A DNA stretch of 64,000 nucleotides from Undaria pinnatifida (lineage: Eukaryota > Sar > Phaeophyceae > Laminariales > Alariaceae): NCBI GenBank assembly GCA_012845835.1, contig JABAKD010000029.1, forward strand, positions 5,172,000-5,235,999. Reading direction: 5' to 3'. Below the pieces are notes generated by a model. It was not told the DNA's origin. It did no database searches and saw nothing but the letters and a program-made list of their open reading frames with translations. Positions 23,046-33,199 of the stretch are shown here, in pieces (within the stretch, counting starts at the first letter, position 1; each line of letters begins with the position of its first letter). The translations under genes were made by a program, and so were the position numbers.

Positions 23046-23133
23046 ACTCGGAGGGACTCGAACTCACGAAATTGGTATATACAGGGCTCGAGGATAACCT
23101 GACACGCCACCGGAACGACCGGCGCTCTAACCC
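23046..23133 (-). repeat. tRNA-like head of the Z2 repeat (SINE-type promoter candidate)
   Basis: On the minus strand, ggttagagcgccggtc (23133-23118) resembles the D-arm/A-box region of a tRNA. About 55 nt downstream, gagttcgagtccc (23065-23053) fits the B-box/T-arm consensus. The 5' acceptor half is missing and replaced by telomeric repeats. No complete cloverleaf can be drawn, so this is a tRNA-derived sequence, not a tRNA gene. Confidence 0.5.
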
Positions 23134-23187
23134 TAACGCTAACCTTAACCCTAACCCAAACCCTAACCCTAACCCTAATCCTAACCA
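23127..23187 (-). repeat. Interstitial telomeric repeat (TTAGGG-type)
   Basis: About ten CCCTAA-like units on the plus strand, some mutated (ctaacg, ccttaa, cccaaa, cctaat). It sits inside the window between other repeats, so it is interstitial. Its last unit overlaps the tRNA-like A-box sequence. Confidence 0.9.
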
Positions 23188-23255
23188 CTACGTGGCATTG
23201 GCATGCTCCTGTGTGACACCTATTGTCTAGGCATGGCCACAACAAACAATACTAT

Positions 23256-24140
23256 ATCATAAAAATTAAAATACACTCCAGCTGTGAGATCGAAGATTTC
23301 GTCGAAACTCATCTTTGCAAGCTGTGCGTGATACTCCGATCGCGCGCATTACGACTGTGTGTCCTCATTAAGGATATAGGTCGGCGACTCCCCTTACAGC
23401 TACAGTGTAGCTATCAGGGTCAACAGGATGATTTTTGTCAGTCTGTGCGCGGAAACTATAGAACCCGTTTCTGAGGGGGACAAAATCTGACAGCTGTGAA
23501 GGGAAAGGGGGGGCCTGGTTGTGATCAAAAGCGAGCGGGTTTGGAGGGGGGCGGGGGGGGGGGGGGGGGGGGGGAAGGGGCAATTTGTGCATGTAAGCTA
23601 TAAATCCTTTCGAGGGGATAAATCTGACGGTTTTGGCACCAGTATATTATTGGGGGCGGGGGGGGGGGGGGCAGCTCAAAATGTGCCTGGAAACTATACA
23701 TAATTTCGAGGGGATAAATGTGCCATTTTTGGAAATAATACATCAGTTGATCATGTATATCCTGGGGTAAGTCGTACAATCGGTGAGTAAAGAGAGGGTG
23801 GAGTGTTCGAGGGGGTGGGGTTGGGATGGGTTGGGGGGGAGGGTGGGGGGTGGGGACGGGGGGGGGGGGGGGCGGGGGGGGGGGGGGGGGGGGGAAGGGC
23901 TTTAGGTGAGGGGTTTGTTATACGTGTGGTGCTAGGTCTAGGCGAAGGTGCGGGTGATGGGGAAAAAGGGGGCGTTCGAGGCGGGGGGGGGGGGGAAACA
24001 GCGGCATGGATGGCTCTCGAAAGATAATGAGGTGATATCTTGTGCGTGAAGTGTTTATTAATGTGGCGGATTTTGATATTTGGTGGGGCGTTTGAGTAAG
24101 GGAGAGCAAGAGGGAGGGGGGGGATTTTTAGGAGGTTTAG
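23256..24140 (-). repeat. R-family dispersed repeat, copy R4
   Basis: Starts ataaaaattaaaatacactc then cagctgtgagatcgaagatt, identical in layout to R7. G-rich tracts of up to about 21 G occur at 23547-23580, 23650-23672, 23858-23894 and 23980-23996. They alternate with modules containing gaggggataaat and gctatac/gttatacgtgtggtgcta. The Pro-rich and Gly-rich frames are products of the tracts. Confidence 0.85.
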
Positions 24141-24149
24141 GTCACAAAT

Positions 24150-24395
24150 AATATTCAAATACACTTCGGCTGTGAGATCAAAGATATGTAGCAGCTTGTT
24201 ATACGCGTGGTGCTAGGTCTAGGCGATCGTGCAGGTGGTCGGGAAAGAGGGGGCATTGGAGGTGGGGGGGGGGGGGGGGGAAACACAGCGGCATGGATGG
24301 CTCTCGAAAGATAATGAGGTGATATCCTGTGCGTGAAGTGTTTATTAATGTGGCGGATTTTGTTATTTGGTGGGGCGTTTGAGTAAAGGAGAGTA
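24150..24395 (-). repeat. R-family dispersed repeat, copy R5 (internally deleted)
   Basis: The terminal block caaatacacttcggctgtga then gatcaaagat is followed directly by cttgttatacgcgtggtgct, so most of the right-end core and several modules are missing. It then has a G tract (24259-24278), gcatggatggctctcgaaag and gtggcggattttgttatttg, which duplicates 24002-24090 of R4. Confidence 0.8.
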
Positions 24396-25340
24396 CTATG
24401 CGGTGGGCAACACTCTGGTGCTTCCCCACTGAGGCAATCAAACCACAAAACACAAGGCACGGACACTGGTTGCGCTGGATGTAGATGGGTGAATTGGTCA
24501 GTCTAGGCGTATCGATGTCCCGTGCAGAACACGCACTAGCTGCTGTGCATCCACAATACACCTGGTGCCTGCTTCATTTTTCTCGGACCTAGGTAAGTAC
24601 ATTCTAATCCATGACGATTGACTATGCACGTGGAAGAATAGAATCACACTACTCCAAAATGGTTAGTGCATATGCTCCGTTTACCCCGTCATATAAGCGA
24701 GCATGCGTGAATACATAGCACACCCGACGATAAAACGTGCACGGACTACTATCTCCTTTCTGTTACCGTGGACAGCAGATGCAGTGTCCGGTGAGGGTAC
24801 CATCACTGCTGTCGCTCCCCCTCAATGATGAACCTGATAGACCAAAACGTCACCAGACTGGTCGTCTGATACAGCAAGGTTTCCCAGACTCGTGCATTTT
24901 ATATGTCACATGCATAATATTTGAAGAAAACGTCTGAAAAAGAATAAGAACATGAAAACGAAGCAAAACAAACTATTACAAACGAGGCGGCCGATCGAGT
25001 CGCCCGCTATGCGCCTCCCTTCTCGATCGTATGGGATCGACCCTAGGATTTGATCAACAGCAGCCAAGGCAGTTGCTCTCATACCATGCCAGGCTCCAGG
25101 TCTGTTTTCCTATCTCGAATATGCCTCGGTTCTCACCAGGGTGACAACCGCAACGTAAAAGGACACGCCGGCCATAGACACCGATTTTTCCACGCATATT
25201 AGATTCGCATAATATGATGAAACGGGTGCCAGTGTTACCCCATTTTTATTAGAAGTCCAAATCAAAGTCCGTCCAGAAGAATGCTGTACATATCGTAGCC
25301 ATTATAGCCTTCCCTGCTGCGTAAAATATTACTGTTCCCA
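24396..25340. other. Unassigned region
   Basis: No gene, RNA or repeat recognised. ORFs are short and unstructured. Confidence 0.35.
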
Positions 25341-25352
25341 GGGTCCAGGCTC

Positions 25353-25498
25353 CACCAGGGTGTCCCCTGGTTCTATCTCCCTAGTCATCACCAGGGTGTC
25401 CCCTGGTTCGATCCCCCTGGGTCATCCCCATGGTGTGCCCTGGTTCTATCTCACTGAGTCGTCACCAGGGTGTCCCCTGGTTCGGTCGCCTTGGGTAC
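25353..25498. repeat. Tandem repeat, four ~36-bp units with an embedded palindrome
   Basis: caccagggtgtcccctggtt recurs at 25353, 25389, about 25427 (mutated) and 25463, spaced 36-38 bp. Each unit contains ccaggg-tgtc-ccctgg, a 6-bp stem with a 4-base loop, followed by ttc(g/t)atc, which resembles a tRNA T-arm sequence. It abuts the Z3 repeat. Confidence 0.85.
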
Positions 25499-26035
25499 AG
25501 CATGTTACAGCAGCATGGTGCTCTGTGGCAGCTATCTAGAACGGTTTCACCTTGATGCTGCCGAGCAGTCGTACGTAGAGCCCAAGGAGTGGGTTGCAGA
25601 CACGCAACGGTCCAGAAGACCTCTAATGACACTAGTGTTAACATTGCGAGAACGGTTACACACGGTTTAAGGGGCAGGTCGGTTGCGAGTGGGAAACGAG
25701 CAGCGTACACGTGTGATGGCACAGTGATAGGACACACCGGGTGGTTCGGACCGGTGGTATGACTTTGATTTTTTTTCCTCATGATCGGAGTAACAACTCC
25801 GAGGCCGTGTCGGTGAGATATCTCGAATGGGGTTTCCCACGTTTTCCCCGAGGGATTCTTTTGCCGGGGACATCCTTCATTTTCCTACATTGTGTTGTTG
25901 ATGGCAAATCCGACGGCATAATCTCCAAGTTTCACGATGCACTCTCCTCGTAATACTGGTCCGGTCAGCTATCACGCATCTCAGAATAAACCGGGCGCCT
26001 CAAGTGCCCTGACGTTCGTAGCGCTCCAACAAATT
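25499..26035 (+). repeat. Z-family repeat, copy Z3
   Basis: Collinear with Z1 from the tacagcatg/gtggcagctatc block to the cgggcgcctcaagtgccctg block. It ends about 30 bp before the 5' LTR of the copia element. Confidence 0.8.
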
Positions 26036-26066
26036 TTCGTCGGGAGGTTCGTGATATGGTGTCGGC

Positions 26067-26510
26067 TGTTGAGAGTATGAACCTTGGATTCAAATCTTTG
26101 TTAATGTGCAGTCTACTCGAGCAGTCTATTAGCACGAATATGATATGCAGTTGAATCCTACGTTGAATTTTACGTTGAATCTCCGGTGGAACTTACATAT
26201 ACAGACGCATATTATTTGAGTATGTTAATGTTGTCTCGTTGTCCCGGTAGTCTGCCGGACTACGGGCATTGTTCCATGATGATCAAGTGGTGATGCAACC
26301 CGCCATGACCACTCTCCCTTCTCTCCCTCCTCTCCTTTCTCTCCTTTTTCTCCTTCCCGTTCCTCTCTCGTTGGCCTCAAAAGCCCTTTCCAAACCATCC
26401 CTTTTCTTTCTTATCATAAGTATTCTTAACAGACACTTCGGGGCCATCTCTGCATCTCTTCGCATAGAAGACGGAGCCTCCACACACCAGTGATGTTCAC
26501 GGGCTTTTCA
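26067..26510 (+). repeat. 5' LTR of the copia element
   Basis: Begins tgttgagagtatgaaccttg and shares with the 3' LTR the blocks gcagttgaatc, atctcgttgtcccg, gatgatcaagtggtgatg, the C/T-rich ctctcc tract, ctttctttcttatca, cagacacttcgg and ttcacgggc. The end is placed at tttca by the TG...CA rule; the exact border is uncertain by several bases. Confidence 0.8.
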
Positions 26511-27149
26511 TAGGTTATGAGCTTCGACTTTCGACACAAACATCGATCGGCACCAAGCGACATCTCATTGAAGGTTGTCGTATCGTGCCGGGAAGTTCGA
26601 GAGGAAACCTTCAATAAGCCGGCTACAGCATCAGCATCAGCATCAGCATTAGCATCAGCGACCAGCGGTCAGCATCACCAACACCATAGGAGAATCCACG
26701 AAACCAGGTGATGCGGTAGATCAGTTCGTTAGCGTTCTCAACGACAAATGTTATGGGCTCAAGTTCGACGTATGAAAACGCATGGCTCAGTCCGTGATAA
26801 ATTTGCGTCATGCCGGGATCTCTGGTATTCTGGAAGGGCGTCTTTGACCCGAGCCTAACTCACTAGTCCTCGTATATCTTCCAGAAGACATAGGCCTTCA
26901 CGAGCTGTAACTCGCAACCAGGCCGCGGACGAAACGGACACTCAGTCCGGGGAAACACACCTTGCTGAACGAGAAGAGAATGTACAGCAGGACGCAGGGA
27001 GTATTCCTGTGGACACGGCGAATCTGCTAGCATCATCTTCGTAATATATTACACTCCAAGCCGCAGCATCACTTTTATGGGCCACTGATGACAACATTTC
27101 AAATTCGTAAGACATCAAGAACTGGCACCCCGACAACGGTTTTCTGTTC

Positions 27150-27584
27150 GACTTCTTGTTCATCAGCGCATTACAAGCTGCGGCCAGCTTTCTTCTAAAA
27201 TTCGAGTCGAAACAAGGTGAGCTTGTGAATGGGAAGGCTGCTTGGGATGGTGTGGTTACAAAGTATCAAAGTTCCACCCGCCAACGTAGACGTATAATGA
27301 AACAACAAATCAATCAGATGGCCATGACGAATGGACAAGATCCGACCGTATGTGTAAATGAAGTATACAACCTACGGTATGAACTGGTGGGCAAGGGAGA
27401 GGTATTCAACGATGACAAACTACTGGACAGAGCGCTGCAAAGACCCACGGATGAATACATGCACATAAAATACAGCGCCGAAACAGATAATTACTTCACA
27501 CTCGACCGAGCTATGGTAACAATGCGTAATATGTACGCAAATAGAGCTATGCGAAACGAGCCTTCGTCTTGCGAAGGGGCGTGA
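27150..27584 (+). pseudogene. copia gag remnant
   Basis: The frame contains GKAAWDGVVTKYQSSTRQRR, then MTNGQDPTVCVNEVYNLRYE, RALQRPTDEYMHIKY and MVTMRNMYANRAMR. This is the UBN2-like capsid region typical of copia gag: an AW motif, helices, a GQDP loop and a terminal RxMYxNR-like helix. No natural start is visible upstream and the frame closes at 27584. The zinc knuckle expected next is not found in the following frames. Confidence 0.8.
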
Positions 27585-27742
27585 GTCTGCTATGGTAGTC
27601 ACGTCAACACCCCCAGCAGTAGTGATCGGTTCACATGGCAAGAAGCCAGGCCGTCGGTTCCAAAATTGCTTTAAACGCAAGGGAATGATGTCGGGAAAAA
27701 CCTCCCCCAACACCTCGAAACTATTCGTGGCGAAGCCTGCAT

Positions 27743-29145
27743 ATGACCGATCGACACGACAATAGCGATTGTCGGTCTCAAATGCGGGACGACAGCATAA
27801 CCCGTCGCCCTCGTCCTGTTCAACAAAATGGCCGGCAAAAAAACAACCACAGTGCTTACGCCAACACCGCCACAGCTCCAGCTTCAACAACAAGAATGGA
27901 AGCGTGCGTCCCAGGGACACATGCTCCATCCATTTCTGCAGCTGCGGCTACAACAGCTACTTCTACGTCCTTCGCGACTCCTCCCTGTCCATTCTCACCT
28001 CCAGTTGGTATAGGTTACTTTTTCATAGCCGCACCTCCGGTCAGCATCGCCGCGCAGCCCGTCGACTTCTCCACGACTGCGGATAGCGGAGCTTCTAGCC
28101 ACTTCATCGACAATCAGCTGCTAACTAGCATCGGACTCAAAATGAACCACTGTGTACAGCTGGACCCTCCGGTAACAATCAACGTAGCGGGAAACCATCG
28201 CCTTTATGGCGTTAATCAAAGAGTATTACTCGTTGACGTGTTGGACCATATAGGCTCTAAGCACTCTGTGCAGCTTCTCGTCACAATCGTACCAGGGCTA
28301 GGCAGGCTCCTATTTTCGGGGGGATCAGCAGCTCCGAGAGGGGTCAAAATTATCATCGCCACGAATTCGTATTTGTACATGGGTGCATTTACTGCACCCC
28401 TAAGCAAAGACAGCCACTGCTCTTCTCTGCGTCATCTCGAAATTAACACTGGTGCCTCAAGCCGAACACCTGAGACAGCGTTTCCGACCATTTCTGGTAG
28501 CAACTCCAAACCGAAAACCGTCCCCGCTGTTCTCATTTCAACTGCTACTGCAGCTGCTCCCCTGCCTACACCCGTTCCAGCAAACATCGGGCGTAAGAGG
28601 TTGGGTAATCCCAATGGGCAGGTGATTCCTAAGGTGAATAGTATCCCAAAGTGTGTGGTAAAACTTTTAGACACTTTATCGGCGTGTGATACATGCAAGA
28701 TCAATGTGAGCACTCAACATAAACACCGTAAGACATCCCGGCTTAACCTTTCCAGCGAACGTATAAAACTTGTGAGTACTAACCTGCTAGGATACACCAT
28801 CATGGCAAAATATACCGACCATTACAGCAAGATAAAAGCAGCCTCCTTCATCGAAGAGCCGCCTCCCGTTCTACCAACAGCAGACTCTGCCACTTCTCAA
28901 GTAAGAGCGCGTCAGCTGGCCCTACAATGCCAACGTTCTCCGAAACAGCAGCCCGAGACCGTTTCCCAGTACACCAGGGGTTTCGTAATGAACAAAATAT
29001 ACCGTCCGGTCTCTGGTTCGGTACCCAACACCTACGCGCAACCTATGGCCTCACCACAAGCGGAAGAATGCAAACCTTCAGCGACCTCTTCTCGAAGATC
29101 AACGACTTCAGCACGGTAAACTCCTTCAAAGCTCCAACACCTTGA
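27743..29145 (+). pseudogene. copia pol remnant: protease and partial integrase
   Basis: A 458-codon open frame carries the retropepsin active-site motif TADSGASSHFIDNQL (catalytic Asp codon 28082-28084). Then comes a GAG-pre-integrase region with GRKRLGNPNGQVIPKV and CDTC near 28690. The start of the integrase core reads STNLLG...MAKYTDHYSKIKAASFI near 28780-28850. At the expected first catalytic Asp (STDLLG) there is Asn. After a frameshift near 28930 the block GLWFGTQHLRATYG matches GLxLQHLRADGG, with the second catalytic Asp replaced by Thr. The integrase is therefore dead. The 5' part of the frame is Thr/Ala/Pro-rich. Reverse transcriptase and RNase H are missing. Confidence 0.8.
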
Positions 29146-30570
29146 ATTAACATCTACAGCTCCAGCTCGCAAGACCAATTTTAACCTTGGCGACTTCCTT
29201 GTAAATGATCTCAGGCAACCGCAATGATCGAAAAAAAGCATTGCTTTATGGAGTTCGATACAAGATTGCGGCGTTTCTTCAAAAGGAATTTTTTTGTCTG
29301 TTTCTGATTCTGCCGTGTTCTACCGGACTTTTCAATCACCGACAAACCGCGATATACCGAGGACGCAGAAGCGCAATACGCACAACCAAATCAGCAATGT
29401 ACCGACAAAACCAGTGGCTTATTAAATTCAGCTACAAGACTGCAATGGACCGGGGAAGAACAAGGCCCACGTACACATCGCATCACAACAATTTTCCTTC
29501 TTTGTGTCTAAGCTCTTCTTTGGCATTTTAAGCTTGGACCGGTGACTCGGTCGCTGATCATTTTGACGTTCTCCTCGCAAGTCGTATGTACAGCGACAGA
29601 TCCAAGCGGCTGTCAAGTATCTCGTACGTATCTCAACCCCATAGAATAAGATAACATATCGACGAGACTTGACTGTGTTCCAAACCAGCGGGAAAGTTTA
29701 CCGCAGCTGTAATACTTCGCACGTATGCTTATAACGGTAATATGTTCCGGCCAGATGTACTTGTAGGTAGAGTTGAAATTTGATACTTGAGTTAACAATA
29801 TTATTTAGTTACAACTGCTCGCCAGTTACGTATACGTAAAGGCGGAACTATGGGTTGCATGAACGTGAGTCAACGATCGTGCAGCAATAGGCTATGTTCA
29901 AACAAAAATGCGTACAAGTATATATTCCAGCATTGAGGAGTAAAGGCTCACAAAGATTGTCTATCTCATGCTGTTCAGTATCAGAGAGTTTATCGTTTTA
30001 TGCATATATCCTAGGATCATGTTAAAGTAACGCATTCAACGTACAGCAGTGACCTTTGTCCCTTTGTTTGTTTATTTTTTTCGGAACATAGCTCGATGAT
30101 GGACTATGAATTCACCCAACACAATCTATTACAGTACTATGAGTACACGTAGCTCTATCTGTTTCTTAGTTTTAAAGTACGGAAACACGTAAGTACATAA
30201 AACCAAAACTGAAAAATGAGAATATTATCTTTTGTCGTAAGGGACACTTGTCGAAAATTCGCTTTATTTGTCTAGTATCATTTATCTTTTTGGTATAATT
30301 CAGGAAACGTGTCCAAAGACCGGTAGATGTTCATTTGCGTTTTATGTTCTGCGGTATTTAACGCTGGTAATTACCCCAGGCGTGGTTTTTATACGTATCT
30401 TTCCTTGTAAGGTTATATTATTTGTGAACGTGTGAATAATATGAATACATCCGTATTGCCGCGGTTGATACACCGGATTGAATGTGTGACCCATTTGTTT
30501 TTGATTGTTTCCAATTTTGTTTCTTAGGTATGAGGCTTCTCCAGCAATATGACTTTGCATTATGGGGGCG
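29146..30570 (+). other. Internal region of the copia element without recognised coding blocks
   Basis: Expected to hold the rest of integrase, reverse transcriptase and RNase H, but no such motifs (for example the YVDD box) could be read in any plus frame. The sequence is AT-richer towards the 3' LTR. Confidence 0.5.
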
Positions 30571-30997
30571 TGTTGAGACTATGAACCTTGGATTCAAATC
30601 TACGTTGATGCGCAGAGGCTGGTCCCACGAATAAGATATGCAGTTGAATCTTGCGTTGAATCTTACGTTGAATCTCCAGTAGAACTTAGATGCAAACGTA
30701 AATATGAGTATGTCAAGGTTATCTCGTTGTCCCGTTTTTCTATCGGACCACGGGCAATGTTCCGTGATGATCAAGTGGTGATGTAACCCACCATCATCAC
30801 TCTCCTTCTCTCCCTTCTCTCTCCTCTCTCCATTTTCTCCTTCCTGTTCCTCTCTCTTTGGCTTCAAGCACCCTTTCGAAACTATCCCCTTTCTTTCTTA
30901 TCACAAGTGATCTTAACAGACACTTCGGTGCCACCTCTGCATCTCTTCGCATAGAAGGCAGAGCCTGCACACAACCATTGTGTTCACGGGCATTTCG
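30571..30997 (+). repeat. 3' LTR of the copia element
   Basis: Begins tgttgagactatgaaccttg directly after a purine tract. Collinear with the 5' LTR through the ctctcc tract and acagacacttcggtgccacc to ttcacgggca. The 3' border is approximate. Confidence 0.8.
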
Positions 30998-32135
30998 CCT
31001 CGGCAAATGCTAGGAGCGAGTGCGTTTGGTGTTTGGGCTAGACGTGGTGTTGGAGGTGTTTTGGATGGCGTGAGCAGGCATTTTCGGGTTCTAATTCCTA
31101 CGTTGTATCATGGTTAGAACGCGGCCGTACATCTCGCTGGATGCGATGTGGAGGCCGCTCTTCAACATCGTACTTTATACGACAACTGCTGACAACGGCG
31201 AAAAAAACTGTCTTCTTGTTCCTTCGACGGAAGCGCGACTATCCGCCGCGTAGACACCCCGCCCCCCCCGGTCATGGGCGCGGCCAGGGCTGAGTGCCGT
31301 CCCAGTCGCTTTGGTGGCGGTAAGGATCGAGCCGAAATCCCATTGTCATGCTGATCAATGATCCCACTGACGCCTGGGTTGGCCATAAATCCCACTGCTG
31401 GCCACTGGAAGCACTTCATCATGCGGAGGTTTTTCCGTTAACGCCTCGTTTACGACCGATGATCCCCCCCTATGGAACGGCCTTTTTTAACCCTCCACCC
31501 GCTTCACTGCTCTCTGAGATTACCGGGCCTTTACCTCAGCTGTAAGGAAGACATCCACGTCTTAAAACATTGTAGTCATTCATTTTTTGATGCGAGTGGC
31601 TGTTTGAATCCTAGAGTTGGCCAACTTGGTGACAATGATGCGCACCGACGTTGGCAAGTACGAATTATCTGCTGCTACCGCGACAACCAATTGTCTCGCC
31701 CAAAAAACGACAAGAAATGCGTTGCCATCGTTTAGGTCAATTACGAGGGTATCGTCAAGATCATGGGCAGAAAATCAGTCTTAACGGCAACCCATACACG
31801 TCTGATACAATCCAACTCAAAGCTCCTCCTCAATTCCCTACTAGCAAGAACGGCATCGAACTCAACTCATGTTCATGACAAAGATGAAATGCGACTCAAA
31901 GGGTTACGTGCACAGCGTCTTAGGCAAACTAAGTTTGGATATTGCAACAGCGACCGGACGTGAGAAACGGACATCGCGCTCGTCGGGAAGGTCTCTCTCA
32001 GTACTTAGTGGCGTAAACCAATGGACATCCAATTTTTCAGTCGTTGGCGGAGTTCTGCGGCAGCTGCTGATCCATTTTCCTCTACCGTACTTGAGCCACT
32101 CGAATAAGGGATTCTGCGACTCGATGACCAAATTA
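30998..32135. other. Unassigned region
   Basis: Short overlapping ORFs only. A plus-strand run at 31651-31963 is mildly protein-like in two frames but has no recognised domain. Confidence 0.3.
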
Positions 32136-32330
32136 CTGAAGAAAAGTTTTTTCGACCAAGGCTACTGTATGAGGGTACCCCATGTTTCATTGTTGGAATA
32201 GTGTCACTCGGACAAGTGACTCTGTACCTTACTTCTGACGAAGGGACTTTATTTAGGCGATTTGATTGACGCGGCGTAGCTTACCATTCCAATACGGATT
32301 CCTATTGCAAACTAAAAATAGCAAGAAAGG
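32136..32330 (+). repeat. Dispersed repeat shared with 59884-60060
   Basis: ttttcgaccaaggctactgt, gggtacccc, a diverged palindrome (gtcactcggacaagtgac) followed by tctgtacc, then cgacg/cggcg...agctta and attgcaaa... are collinear with the block at 59884. Both copies centre on a short inverted repeat. Confidence 0.6.
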
Positions 32331-32749
32331 TTAAGACCGCGACGGAACATGGGTTCACTCTCACAGGTTATCTCGAGCCACAAATGCAAGAAAGCCAAAC
32401 ATAACCCCTAACCTTAGCCTTCGTCTTCAGCACTGGGTAGCTAACAACTCCATTGTAGATCCATGTCACAAATAACAAAACGAAAGCTATTGACAGGAAA
32501 GGAACCGGGGGCTCACTCTAACACGTGACCACGAGCCGGTGAAAAAAAACGACCCCAAAAGCGACTCGTCTATCGTAGCTTTGGTTTACACACCGCCGTC
32601 GTGATCCTCAAACACGGCCATACAAAGGAGGTGTCTCAAACCTTGTCCCTAACCAAGGACATCGACTGGCCCAGATAGGGGCTTGCTTCCAGGCCATACC
32701 CCCGACATGTCTCGAGGGAGTCCTAAGCTTACTCGATTGAATTAATCTA

Positions 32750-33195
32750 GCTTGGCACCGTCGAGGGGTTGCCGATCGCTGCGGAATTTGGCTTCAATGT
32801 CCTCCGGCTCTGCTGCCAAGAGCACAGAGGCCTTACGGCCCGTCATCAACAGACTCATAAGGTGCCGGCTGGTATCATGGTCCGTCTCGACCGGATGTCC
32901 ACCGTTTTCTACTTACGTGGTTGCACTGCGGGCGTTTGGGCGGCCCAGCATCCGCACTTCCCCGAACCTGCGACGTGCTCGGACTTATAGGCGATGCCCC
33001 AGGGGGGTCAAGGTTTTTCTGCTGATACCGGCAGTGACGCCGGCGACCAAGTAGGCGACAGCAGCGGTGACGCCAGTGGTGGTAGACGATCAACCGGCGG
33101 CGCCAGCAGTGGTGCGGTAGGTGGTGTTGCGATGTACGGCGGCGCCGCAGACGCTAGCACATACGACATATAGCATTGCTGGAGGCGTGGAAACA
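32750..33195 (+). other. Possibly coding segment, unrecognised
   Basis: A plus frame from about 32769 reads EFGFNVLRLCCQEHRGLTAR. After one stop it continues through a Gly/Ser/Asp-rich stretch (VGDSSGDASGGRRSTGG) to a stop near 33170. Composition suggests retroelement gag or a structural protein, but there is no diagnostic motif. Confidence 0.2.
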
Positions 33196-33199
33196 GCTG

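Larger units (their letters stand above)
26067..30997 (+). mobile_element. Degenerate Ty1/copia LTR retrotransposon, 4.9 kb
   Basis: Two LTR copies in the same orientation (26067-26510 and 30571-30997) flank a gag and partial pol in the gag-protease-integrase order of Ty1/copia. The LTRs start TGTTGAGA. The sequence after the 5' LTR (taggttatgagc) resembles a Met-tRNA primer-binding site. The purine-rich ttatgggggcg precedes the 3' LTR. A possible target duplication is tcggc at 26062-26066 and 31000-31004. The LTRs differ at many positions, integrase catalytic residues are lost, and no reverse transcriptase was found between 29150 and 30570, so the element is old and internally deleted. Confidence 0.85.

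Noticed and set aside
23127..23187. Chromosome end
   Set aside because: The TTAGGG repeats are short, mutated and flanked on both sides by tens of kilobases of other DNA, so they are interstitial.
23521..24164. Pro-rich and Gly-rich ORFs (and similar ones at 57.7-58.3 and 62.7-63.1 kb)
   Set aside because: They arise from poly-C/poly-G tracts of the R repeats and are not kept open between copies.
25353..25498. CRISPR array
   Set aside because: Only four units of 36 bp with near-identical spacers, an internal palindrome, eukaryotic context and no cas genes.
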